Source: Scleromitrula shiraiana
Taxonomy: Eukaryota; Ascomycota; Leotiomycetes; Helotiales; Sclerotiniaceae
Assembly (NCBI GenBank): GCA_028455995.1
Contig: JABELC010000017.1
Span: 99,501-163,500, forward strand
DNA: 64,000 nt
Reading direction: 5' to 3'
Below are positions 49,387-59,517 of this stretch, piece by piece. Below the pieces are notes generated by a model that saw only the letters and a list, made by a program, of their open reading frames with translations, did not search any database and was not told the origin of the DNA. The position numbers were made by a program, and so were the translations under genes. How positions within the stretch are numbered: the first letter of the stretch is position 1; every line of letters begins with the position of its first letter.

Positions 49387-50077
49387 ATGGCTTTCGCATT
49401 TATCTTCCCCATTCGCATAATCCAAGTTATCTTCTCAATAATCGTCCTTGGTCTATTAGCATATGGTACATTCCCCTACCCATTTCCACCTTTCTAGACC
49501 CAGAAAACTAACCACTGCTTCCCTTTCCACAGCCGCCTCAGACTGGTCCTACTACCACTGGTCCCCAACCTCCATAAACTTCCTCCTCTTCACATCCATT
49601 TGGTCACTCCTCGCGCTCCTCTACCTCATCCTCTCGCCCACTCATTTCGCATCTCTCGCTCATAAATATGGTATCTTAGCTGCCGAGGCAGTGACCATGC
49701 TTTTTTGGTTCGCGGGTTTTATTGCTGTGGCCGTCTTGCTTACGGATGTTGGATGTGGGAATAGTCATTGGGGGGTTTGTAAGGCTAGTATTGCCGGGGA
49801 TGTTTTTGCAGGGTTCACTTGGTGAGTTCTATTTTATTTCATTTTAAACTATTGTTTTATGATTCTATTCATTTTTTCGAGGGAGAGGGATATGTGAGGG
49901 GCAAGAATCTTTTGCGGTCAGGGTGTATGGCTCTTTTCATCATAGTTGGATTCTAATATAGTTCTCCAATTTAGGTTATTATTCGCAGCAACTACTATTA
50001 TGGCTGCGTTACATGTCAGTCGTACTAGAGCGAGCGGAAACGCAAGTCATGATCCTGCTATGGAGGTTGCTGTTTAA
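49387..50077 (+). CDS. MARVEL-domain membrane protein
   Basis: Three exons: 49387-49465, 49533-49821 and 49975-50077. The introns are 67 and 153 bp and the phases agree, giving 156 residues. Four hydrophobic segments with short loops make up almost the whole protein: PIRIIQVIFSIIVLGLLAY, SINFLLFTSIWSLLALLYLIL, AAEAVTMLFWFAGFIAVAVLL and AGFTWLLFAATTIMAALHV. A Cys-containing extracellular loop (DVGCGNSHWGVCKASI) lies before TM4. This order and size are those of fungal MARVEL/Nce102-like proteins of plasma-membrane microdomains (eisosomes). The role is membrane organisation or stress sensing by family analogy. Confidence 0.88.
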
Positions 50078-50718
50078 TGAGGATGAGAATAAAGTGAGAA
50101 TTGATCTTAGATGGATGTTGTTATACCCTTTTCGGAGTGCGACGGGATGAATGGGATGGGATGGGTTGAAATGATGTATGGAATTAATGAAATTATTTTA
50201 TGAGAATGATTGTTGGAGAAATGAACGGATTATTTGTCTTCTAATACCCACAAAAATCAATTTCTATGGTTTTATTTTTCTCCTTTCTTTGAATAGTAAG
50301 ATTACACATATGATATATTATGTTACATATACCTTAGTCTGTTCGCTCTTGTATATCAATTTGTGTGAGAGTACTTCCAGCTGTCATGAGATGCAAGTTC
50401 AGTGATTATTTATTGAATTTTATTTTGCACAATTCAAGCAAGTGCTTGAACGAATCAATTGTATATTATGATATAATACAGTGGAATTGCCATGCTGTTT
50501 TCGTCTAATAATTGAACGGTTGAAAGGGAAATTGTTGATTACCTGAAAACCGTAACCGCTTTAGTAATAGCTTTCAACTTGTATCAATATTTTGAAAGCT
50601 CCTTTGTTTTCGATCGAGTTCGTCTGCTTTATTCATACATGTCTCTTTGTCTCTCCTGAGCTTTTATAATTTGAGAAATTTTATATCTCATTTCACTAAC
50701 ATCAACAATTGCTCCAAA
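50078..50718. other. Intergenic, no supported gene
   Basis: Two same-strand flanks. A 75-codon frame at 50178-50405 is hydrophobic and unsupported. The promoter of the next gene presumably lies here. Confidence 0.5.
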
Positions 50719-52350
50719 ATGGCAGATTTCACTGTGTTACCTACTTCAACCTATGGAAACAAAGGTGTCGATCCAGATTACGACCCTTTGTATCCAGAAA
50801 ACTATTTACCAGATTTAGAATTCGCTAAAGGAGGAGCTCTTCCCAGTGATTTCTCCGAACGGGTTCAGCGAGACGATATAAAGCTCCCATGGGAGACGCC
50901 TAAAGAACGTGAAGACGTATTATGTCGAATTTGTGGCTGGAATGCTTACAATCAATGTTTTTCTTCATATGTGCCTCAAGTCAAGATTTATCATACGCGC
51001 GCTGCCAGAGGGATGTGGCAACTTGGACATCGATGGCTGCTTTTGGACGAACCTAACACTGCTGGAACTGGAAACGATTATATCACTCAAAAATTCATAC
51101 GTGAACATCCTGAATTGTCGAAAGTTATACCCACGGTAAAAGAAATGCGATTGTTGAGTGAACCTAAGGATAAAACTCGTATTACATTAATGTCTCGAAC
51201 TGAAGGGGCTCCTCTCACAAGCGTCTGGGAAGGATTGAATCTTGAGCAACGGACTAAAATTCGTCTTCAATTATATAATTGTCTCAAGGCAATGCGGAAA
51301 GTTACGAGACCTTATCCTCAAGATGTCAATGGTGATCCGATTGGAGATCAAATAATAGGTGGTTGTCAGCTGCGCCGGCCACCTTTGTGTAAACCTCAGG
51401 CACGTACAACAGACGAGTGGTTTAAGAATATGGATAGAGAACTTCGTGTTGGATTAGCTTCTATCCACGGGACCGAAGATCCTAGTGTTATCGAAGAACA
51501 GTTCCAGATTCTTAAAAATAATTTCCCAAAGGAGGGTCCATATGTACTATCTCATACGGATTTGCACTGCGATAATATCATGGTCAAAGATGATAATGTG
51601 ACGGCTATTATTGATTGGGAATTCGCAGGATTTCAACCTGTAAGTATGAAGAGATATAAATTCTCTACTCAATCTAGCTCAATTTTTATATTTTTTTCAA
51701 TTATCAGGGCAAATATATTCCATATTTTTGAATCGCTTCTTAACTTATTCATGTCATAGTGGTGGGCAGAATGTTTGTTCACACCACTTGGTGGTGCATT
51801 AGGGGGAAAAGTATGGGATCCAATCTTGAGAGAAATCTACGGAAACCGTGATGAAGATCCCACTAGAGAGATAGACAGAATGGTCAATCCAGTTGTTCAA
51901 GCTTTCAATTCCAGTAACCCAATACATCCCAATCATGACTCAGTTTACTACACACCCCCTTTTTGCAAATGCAAACCCTACCGTGGATCAATTCGGCACC
52001 GTGACATAGGTCATGTTCCATTCCATCAAGTCCAGACTAAAGATGAGAAGATACTTAGACAAAGGAGAAGAGAAGTAAACTCTGAGAAATATGAAAAATT
52101 AAAGAAAAGGATTCAGAAGGAAAAGGAAGAAGCTCCAGGCTATCGTCCACCAACACCACCCACACCTCGAGAACGAATATCCTTCAACATGAGACGCCCA
52201 ATAGATCCTGTTGTTAATGCTGAAGTCGTGGCAGAGTTGGAAGCTTTTCGGGTTGCAGCTTTGGCGGAAAAAGCAAAGCAAAAGGTGATAGCGAAGGAAG
52301 AAGCACGTGCTTTTTATGCTGCTTTAGATGGAGCAGCTGCTGAGCAGTAG
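50719..52350 (+). CDS. APH-family (aminoglycoside phosphotransferase/choline-kinase fold) protein
   Basis: Two exons (50719-51639 and 51760-52350), with a 120-bp intron, phase 0, giving 503 residues. An ATP-phosphotransfer fold is shown by LSHTDLHCDNIMV (Brenner motif HxDxxxxN) and AIIDWEFAGF (metal-binding IDWE) near residues 275-305, followed by WWAECLFTP. The N-lobe has RTEGAPLTSVW. The protein then has a long C-terminal extension with a Lys/Glu-rich coiled coil (RRREVNSEKYEKLKKRIQKE), a proline stretch and an Ala/Glu helix. Fungal APH-fold proteins phosphorylate small molecules or are pseudo-enzymes. The substrate is unknown. A longer upstream frame starts with a non-ATG codon, so the ATG at 50719 is used. 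Confidence 0.88.
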
Positions 52351-52525
52351 AAGGATGTAATTGTTACTATTCCAAGTGAGTAGACTGATGATAGTAATAT
52401 TCATTCAGTACTAAGTTTCTACTACTGATAGTTTACTACTCATCGTAAGTGACTCACTGGACAATTACAATTAAGTCACAGTGTGTATGAAAGAAAGAAA
52501 TGTAGTTACTAAGTTGATTGATCTT

Positions 52526-52945
52526 TTATGCTTGATCTAAGATAGTCTTAACAATATCATCAAACTGCACCCTATTATCATCATAACTTTGAGTCCAATA
52601 TCGTTCATCTTCGTCCTTTGTATAATCCCTAACCGAAAACATCTTCTTTCCAGCACTTAAATCGAAGATAAGTATAACAGCTCGAACCTTATTCCCCACA
52701 CGAATCGCAACTCTCTGATATTCGTCTAAATGTAGGATGATATCCGGTAGACGATCTATATTCTTTTTTTCGTTATCGTATGCTTGAGGTCCGAATGAAT
52801 GTACGTTCCAAATGATGATTTCTTCTTCACTGGAGCGGGTGGGTAGTGCGAGCCCTTTGCATTGTGCGCATATTCTTGCTGAAGAATGATTCGTGAAAGC
52901 GCATAACCAGCAGGAATCTGGTGATGCTACATAGCTATGATTCAT
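52526..52945 (-). CDS. Small RanBP2-type zinc-finger protein
   Basis: Intronless, 139 residues. The N-terminus carries CWLCAFTNHSSARICAQC, matching the RanBP2 pattern CX2CX3NX6CX2C at about 12-29. RanBP2-type fingers bind RNA or ubiquitin. The rest is a mixed alpha/beta domain I do not recognise, with a repeated hydrophobic-strand and charged pattern. Gene product and role are unknown. It is convergent with the APH-fold gene, whose stop lies 175 bp away. Short length and one clear motif make it believable but not certain. Confidence 0.65.
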   Translation of the reverse strand: MNHSYVASPDSCWLCAFTNHSSARICAQCKGLALPTRSSEEEIIIWNVHSFGPQAYDNEKKNIDRLPDIILHLDEYQRVAIRVGNKVRAVILIFDLSAGKKMFSVRDYTKDEDERYWTQSYDDNRVQFDDIVKTILDQA

Positions 52946-53464
52946 TTTGGCAATTTCAAAAATAATGTTTGATGTTGAGATGTGCGTCGGAATGGACTTT
53001 TGAAAAGAAGCTGAGAGGGGTAAATGATAGTTTATGAGACTTTATACTTTTCCGTGAATTTTATTCACGTCTAACATTCTTTGGACTTCCTGAATGTCGG
53101 TTCTTTAGAAATTGTAACATTTCGAAGCACGATGAAAACCAATTCCATCTACCAAGAGTTAAACATTGACTAGAACAGCCCCGTATGATGAAGACATTTT
53201 TTAGACTGGGAGAACTATGATTATGAAACATGTCACACCTTGATATGCCTAGTTGAATCTAGAATGCGTTGATGTTAGATCTCAAAACGATACTGGTAGC
53301 TACTGCAACCTGATGGGAATGTTAACTCATTTGATGTTTCTGGAGTTCCTGGTGTTTTGGCGTGAACACCACACCAGAAACTAAAAGCTTATTAATCATT
53401 TTGACTAATCACCAGCAAAACTTTAGAACCTATTCAAACAACTCACAATGTATTCAACTCTTAC
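52946..53464. other. Intergenic spacer
   Basis: No supported gene. The region carries the promoter of the small zinc-finger gene and the flank of the uncertain locus on its right. Confidence 0.5.
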
Positions 53465-54047
53465 CTGCCTGTTTCATCACAAATAATGGAGTAATGGAAA
53501 ACATCTTCCAGGCTTCAATCTTACAAATATGGAATAAGATAGATTCGAATGGGGTCACATAACTTTCCATCTAACCAGATGTTTCAAATTGACTCACAGA
53601 ACAAAAATTAATGGCTCGAGAGTTCGGGTTGAATACTACTGCCTTCCATATCTTGTTCCAACTGTTTACTAAATCAAAAGCTCCATAAATAGTTCCATCT
53701 TGAATGAAGAAATCTAATGCTAGTCGAGCTGCAGGAAGCCCTAGTGGCGAAGATGCCTAGCAAAAGTACACCAAAATACGCGAATTTATCACCATGGGAT
53801 CTCATTTCAATTCAGGCATCTGGTACATTTCACATACATTCATAATCACTTTAACGGAAAAACTATTTAGAGATGAAATCATTAAATTACTGTAATGCAA
53901 TTCTGATATTCCGGAGAAGTCTACTTGTGTTTGAAGCTCTGTAGCTTGTCCCTGTACATACGCTCGCCGGCGGTTGATACCACATGATTTCGGGCCCATT
54001 TCAATCCCAATACCAGTCCCATTGCTATACCTATCTCCTATTCCCAT
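53465..54047 (-). pseudogene. Uncertain gene remnant, no recognised family
   Basis: Three coding-like stretches occur in order on the minus strand. They are GINRRRAYVQGQATELQTQV (about 53,890-53,985), SPLGLPAARLALDFFIQDG...KAVVFNPNSRAINFCS (53,598-53,760) and IEAWKMFSITPLFVMKQ (53,465-53,519). The last two join cleanly through GTGAGT...TTTGTAAG. The first cannot be joined to the second in phase with a clear donor, and no start or complete end was found. It could be a remnant or a live gene with an unrecognised exon. The protein is unknown. Confidence 0.35.
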
Positions 54048-54257
54048 TTCCAGCCGATTTCTGGTTACCAATTCCCAAACCCAAAAACTCCATGCTCAAA
54101 TCCAAACTCCCTAGCTCAAATCCCTGGATATCATCCCAAACCAACCCATTCCCAATTAATCATGAATGAAAAATAAAAATTTCATCCTTCCCAGAGAACC
54201 TAACCTTTTTATCCTTCCTACTAAAATTCCCTCCTACCTCGATTCGCCCCTTCATAT

Positions 54258-54992
54258 TCATCCTTCATATTCATCTTCTCTCCTTCTTTCCTCATAATCT
54301 TCAGGATGTTGAACACTTTCTTGCCTCGCAGGTCTATATCCATTTGGTGCTGCCTTGATATATGCATCTGGTTTTTCCAAAGTTCTGATATTCTCATCAA
54401 AGTAATTGACATAGATAAGTCGATCATGACTCCATTTCTCTATCCAAGAATTCTTCATGTGATTGATCAAGTAGTTGAATTCATTGGTAGGAACTATCAT
54501 CTGATCTTTTCTAATTTGTGGTTCTGGCTGTTTAGGTGTGGGTGTAATAGATGTGATTGGTGTAACGATGATGAGTCTTCTTGATAATGTAATCATAGCA
54601 CTAGATGCATCTTCCTCTATGATCTTCCAATATTTGAGAAGATCTTTGAAACCAGGTAATTGGATTCCATTATTTGAAGTACGTTTATGAGCGATTGCGT
54701 AAAGTTTCTTTTTGATATCCGATGATACAGCTCGCAGACATCTGTTCATGGAAACAATAGAAGCTTCATCGCCGGTATCAATACGTGATCCGAAGCATTG
54801 TTGTAGAGTATGGTATTGTGTTGAAAGTGATTTGGTACTGGAATGAAGGTAATTTTGAAGATTATCAAAGTTCTCATGTTTAGAGCCAAGACGACGATTT
54901 TCTCGGATTAGATTGCAAAAGCCAATGCAATCTGTTAATTCCTCGATAAGTAGGTCGACTTGTTGTCTGAATGTCACTCCTGACGGCGACAT
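54258..54992 (-). CDS. Hypothetical helical protein, 244 residues
   Basis: Intronless from the ATG at 54992. The longer upstream frame has AT-rich leader codons and is not used. The N-terminal half is helical and charged (VTFRQQVDLLIEELTDCIGFC..., RRLGSKHENFDNLQ...), with an apparent helical bundle to about residue 130. A Pro/Thr-rich turn (PITSITPTPKQPEPQIRK, about 161-178) follows, and the C-terminus is very acidic/basic. There is no signal peptide, TM segment or known catalytic motif. It could be an adaptor or signalling N-terminal helical domain of fungal type, but no family is assigned. Confidence 0.65.
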   Translation of the reverse strand: MSPSGVTFRQQVDLLIEELTDCIGFCNLIRENRRLGSKHENFDNLQNYLHSSTKSLSTQYHTLQQCFGSRIDTGDEASIVSMNRCLRAVSSDIKKKLYAIAHKRTSNNGIQLPGFKDLLKYWKIIEEDASSAMITLSRRLIIVTPITSITPTPKQPEPQIRKDQMIVPTNEFNYLINHMKNSWIEKWSHDRLIYVNYFDENIRTLEKPDAYIKAAPNGYRPARQESVQHPEDYEERRREDEYEG

Positions 54993-56746
54993 TTTTGTAG
55001 ATGTATTGGAGGGAAGGTGTTGATAGTGATAGGTAGTGTTCAGCTTGAATGTACTCTCGATTGATATTATATATGCAGAGTGAGTAAGTTTTCTTTTCGA
55101 ATAGATAGTTTCGGAAAGATAAGATAGAATGAATTGATCAATGAAAGAGGAATATATGTTCGTTTTAATATTGCAGAATATAAATCGTAGAGATAAAGAA
55201 TATAAATGGGGAAACAATGTTCTAGGTCTCAGTCATAGTTCACGATAATAACTGTTAAAGAATATTGGGGGCCCGGAAAACTATTGGGTTCGGTGATGAC
55301 CTTCGATTTTATCCAATAGTTTTGAAGCTATAGGGCTACATCTACTACTGCCTAGATTTTATGAACAGATTTCGTTTGAAATTATGACTGATGTTAAACC
55401 GTGGCTGGTTTTCCGGGGTAGAAATGTATACCATTGTGCATAAAAAGGAGGGGAAACAAGGTGAAGAGTCATCACGATATCAATAAGGCAGACATGAAAT
55501 CTTCTTTCGGAAATGGGTAAGTTTCCTTCTCTAGATCAATAACTTAGGGCAAGGCAGACTTGAGATTTCAATATACGCATAAACTTGCATAAGATTTTGA
55601 GGTTCTGGTAAGCGTTTTACTGTGGGGGCTTAGTAGGTTCATGAAAGATTATGATTGGATCTACTCAAGATTCTGTAGCGAAATCATGTGATTATAATGA
55701 AGCTAAGCCTCGATTTGAGGCTCATTACTAGGACATCTTAGCTGAATGCAAGATGACGGGCATTACCGGTGATCTCATTGAGGCTTCAATGCTTTCTCCC
55801 CGGGTTCAAATCATCTCAAAATGATTGTCCGAATTATGGTTAATTGAAGAGGCTTTTGAAAGACGTAATCGGATTACTCAATATTCATCTAAAATCATTC
55901 CACATCCACAATATGGCGGAAGGCGGAGTTGGAATTTCAATACATTCTCGAGAATTGATGAATGCACCGCATTGTTTTATGAAAGTGGCCTTTCTTCGTG
56001 ACGATACCAACTTATGTTCGTCAGCAATAAAGTTGTGAACCAATCGTCGTCATCTCCCGAAATTATTGAGATCATGCCATGCTTGTTATAGCACAAAGAA
56101 TAAAAACACCTCAACTGGTCCGACCATAGACGTTTTCGTCATCAACATGGGTTATACGACAAAACCTCAACAGCAAAAATCCGACATTGATGCCACGATT
56201 TTCTTACTTCACAACATTTTGGACATCCTCGGTGACCATATCGAGGGCTTGCTACTCGTGATAAGGATGCATCCACATACGATGTGGTTCAATAAAAAGT
56301 CTTGTGAAGACGCATAACCGTTTAGTCGGGTCTAAGTGCCAGTGTATGCTGAGAGATCCGCAATAACTATATCTCAAATAGTAAACCTTGGAAAGTTTGG
56401 GCCCTGGATAGAGTGAAACAGTTGCAAAGAAAAGGGAGTGGGGTAGGCAAATCATTTCAATATACGTATGCAAACCAGTTTGGATGCTTCTTCTTGATAA
56501 TGTCACGGTACCAATATTTAGAGATACATGAAATAGATCAGATAACTTATGGAAACACTACGCGTCCAAACATGCAATTTTTCATGTACACACAGGCTTT
56601 TAGATCCTCGCTTTCCCTTTGGGCCCCCCCTCAACCGTGAAGAAAAAGTGCTCAGAAATATCATGTGATGGATAACCCTGCAACCCCTCCCCCGCACCTC
56701 CGAATCTTGATATGGAAGAAAGACTGAAGTTACTTTAAAACATGAA
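54993..56746. other. Intergenic, no supported gene
   Basis: Leader region of the hypothetical gene on the left, then 1.5 kb with only short open frames. Nothing recognisable. Confidence 0.5.
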
Positions 56747-57052
56747 TCATGACCAGCATCTCTCTTCTACTATTAGAAAGACTTCCTTCCCATTTCTTCT
56801 TCCCACCTTCCAATATGTAGCTTTATAATTCATCGTGATCTCATCATTGACTAGTATATCTCTAGTAGCCTGAATTATATAATAAATAGCTTCATTCATA
56901 AAGACTCTTACCACTCTAGTGTTTGCTACCTGCCCTGAATTGAGGAAGTAATCAGATGTATCCGAAGATGGATCTTCCAAAATTACAAGCACATTGAAAC
57001 TCATACTTTTGACAGAACAACTTTGTTCTCCGAGTATTTGAAAATATAACAA
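56747..57052 (-). pseudogene. Possible SET-domain C-terminal remnant
   Basis: A 101-codon frame ends with VRVFMNEAIYYIIQATRDILVNDEITMNYKATYW. The pattern ATRDI..(n)DEIT(m)(n)Y followed by YW is that of the end of SET methyltransferase domains. The Asn-His-Ser-Cys motif that should come before it is not present in readable form. The surrounding frame gives no complete protein, so a truncated remnant is likely. It might instead be the tail exon of an unresolved gene. Confidence 0.35.
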
Positions 57053-57735
57053 AAAGTGGGTATGAATTATCCTTAACTGTTACTGAGAAATGTCAAATAC
57101 TTAGTTTGATATTAATTTACCCACAGATGTCCTTCTGAAGCTCCTAGCATCAAGTATGATAGATAATCTTATTCGAACCTGCACTTGAACAACTTGAACT
57201 TGATTGAACTTCATTTGAGGGTTCGAATTTGAACGTAAATCAACCAAGGGGATTTCCCAGCTATATATATTATTTGCTTGGGACAACAAGTAGAGAAAAT
57301 GGGATATATACACCCGTTAGAAGTATTAAGCATTTGGTACACCTGATACACCCCAATCCCGGACCTAGCAATAGATCACGACATGGATGCATTGGTTTTT
57401 ATTTTACTGGGATAAGAGATTCCTTTATATAAAAAAAACTTTGAATTGTCATCACAAATTTCTGTCAGATATAATGAGATTACAAGTGCAACTTAGATAA
57501 TATATGATTTGTGACGGGAGTCCCTTACTTCCACATATTGTATACGAAAAGTGACCACCAAAAAAGGTCACCATCCTCTAATAATAGATGAAAACCGTCG
57601 TAAGCAAATCCGTAGTAGTCCGGTTGCGAAAAGGAATGTGGAGAAGTAGATAACGGAATGTGTATTTTTCTGTTAATATTATCATTGAATGAAATCTTTC
57701 AATTTGAAAGATTATCATCGTATCCTCACTTGAAA
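57053..57735. other. Upstream region of glycosyltransferase-like gene
   Basis: Promoter and leader region. A CAAGTTCAA-like run occurs at about 57190-57215. A longer open frame begins at ATG 57658, but its first 26 residues look non-native, so 57736 is preferred for the gene. Confidence 0.5.
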
Positions 57736-59085
57736 ATGAGAAAAAATCTCGGGGTTCTAACTCTCCTTGTGGGGGTTTTTGTATTCTTGATATATACCTG
57801 GACTCAAATCACTTACAACGTGAAGATAATACCAATAGAAAGAACTCAAGATCCAAAAACAACCAATGAACCATCAACTCAAGAACCATCAAGTCCTTCC
57901 AAACCAGAACCAATAAAAGTTAGACCCCCAGAACCAATTCACAAACCAATTCCAGCAAATGAATCCAACCAACCTCTCAAACCAATAATCGACAACTTTC
58001 CTTACGATACCCTCCCCAACATCCCATCATGGAACAAATCACCCTCGAAACATGTCCCCGAACAAACCCCCCTCTTCATAGGCTTCACACGAAACTGGCT
58101 CCTCCTTCAACAATGCGTTCTTTCCTACATAACCGCCGGCTGGCCCCCCTCCGACATTTACGTTGTCGACAACACAGGAACCATGAAATCGAATTTCCCA
58201 CCCCATCCAAAACTAACCCTTCAAAATCCTTTTTATTTCAACGTATCCCGATTGACCGACATCTTCGGCGTGCATGTTATCTCCACACCAACTCTTCTTT
58301 CATTTGCGCAACTGCAGAATTTTTACATATATACTGCGTTGGAATTTGGTTGGGAAGTTTATTTTTGGAGTCATATGGACGTGATTGTTTTTTCCGATGA
58401 GGATTTATCTCACGGTCCATTAAATAATCACGAGGTAGCCACCACTCATAAATCACTCTACATGCGAGCTGTAGATGAATTAAAGAAGACCTCTGAACCA
58501 ACTTATACGAAAGACAATAACGGGTGGGCAATTCGATTTTTTGCGTACGATTGGTTGGCTCTGAATAATGTGCAGAGTTTTGTCAAGATGGGTGGGTGGG
58601 ATACGATGATTGGATATTATACGACTGATTGCGACATGCATGAACGATTTGGTATGGCGAACGTAAAACTTGATATTGCGGAGGCGGGGTGGGTGATGGA
58701 TGTTGGGAGACCGATTGATATGAATTTATTCTTTAGGAAGAAGATTGATGCGGGTGTTGTGCCTAAGACGACGGCGGATATGAATATATTATTGGAAGAT
58801 GAGGAGGGTGGCGAGGGGTTTAAGAAATTGATAGAGTTGGTTAGCTCCGAGACGGAATGGAAAATTAATGTAACGGGGGGTAGAAATCGTTGGCAACTTG
58901 TACAATCAGGTGGGAAAGGAGAACCATTTTATCGTGATCCTAATGGTTTTGAAAAGGCGTTACAAATGCAAATTAAGAATGGGGAAGAGATATATCATGA
59001 AAAATGGGGTCATAGAGATTGTAGACTTAGAGAAGCTGGATTAAAATTAGAGGATGCATGGATGGTTGAACATGATTGGGAATGA
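57736..59085 (+). CDS. Type II membrane glycosyltransferase-like protein
   Basis: Intronless, 449 residues from the ATG at 57736. The N-terminus is basic (MRKN) then a TM anchor (LGVLTLLVGVFVFLIYTW), then a Pro/Glu/Lys-rich stem (about 45-100) typical of Golgi type II enzymes. The luminal domain begins TPLFIGFTRNWLLLQQCVLSY and contains DIYVVDNTG, FYFNVSRLTDIFGV, LLSFAQLQNFYIYTALE and FWSHMDVIVFSDEDL. The MDV near the strand end is DxD-like, and YYTTDCDMHERF with AEAGWVMDVG follow. The organisation matches fungal glycosyltransferases that decorate protein or lipid glycans. The sugar donor cannot be read off. No close neighbour suggests a pathway. Confidence 0.8.
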   Translation: MRKNLGVLTLLVGVFVFLIYTWTQITYNVKIIPIERTQDPKTTNEPSTQEPSSPSKPEPIKVRPPEPIHKPIPANESNQPLKPIIDNFPYDTLPNIPSWNKSPSKHVPEQTPLFIGFTRNWLLLQQCVLSYITAGWPPSDIYVVDNTGTMKSNFPPHPKLTLQNPFYFNVSRLTDIFGVHVISTPTLLSFAQLQNFYIYTALEFGWEVYFWSHMDVIVFSDEDLSHGPLNNHEVATTHKSLYMRAVDELKKTSEPTYTKDNNGWAIRFFAYDWLALNNVQSFVKMGGWDTMIGYYTTDCDMHERFGMANVKLDIAEAGWVMDVGRPIDMNLFFRKKIDAGVVPKTTADMNILLEDEEGGEGFKKLIELVSSETEWKINVTGGRNRWQLVQSGGKGEPFYRDPNGFEKALQMQIKNGEEIYHEKWGHRDCRLREAGLKLEDAWMVEHDWE

Positions 59086-59517
59086 ATTGGTTGTTGATTC
59101 ATATATTTGATTGATTTTATCATTGCTAAATAAGTGATTGTCTATGTATTATGCCCATCCCAAGCATCAATATATGCATTTGAATATTGTCCTATTATGA
59201 TTCTCAAAGCAACCCCACTCCCTGGTATAATCCACCAAATACCAAGCTAAAAAAACACCAAAATCAAAGTCAAGCATCCCATTGATCCCTATCATTTATA
59301 TCTCACGCCCATTTCCCAAAACAGAGACGGAAAAAAAAGTCAAAGTAAATCTCCTTGACCATATCATTTACTCTCTCTCACAAGCTAATGAGACGTATGA
59401 AACCAAAGATCGATAGCAATTTCGTCAATCAAATTGAGCCAAAGAAGCTCCATCATTCCTTTGCTCGCCTCGTTGAAGACGTTCTATCTTCCATTAAACT
59501 ATCTAAGATTGGGGACA
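59086..59517. other. Convergent intergenic spacer
   Basis: 3' flanks of the glycosyltransferase-like and AT-hook genes. Nothing else is seen. Confidence 0.6.
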
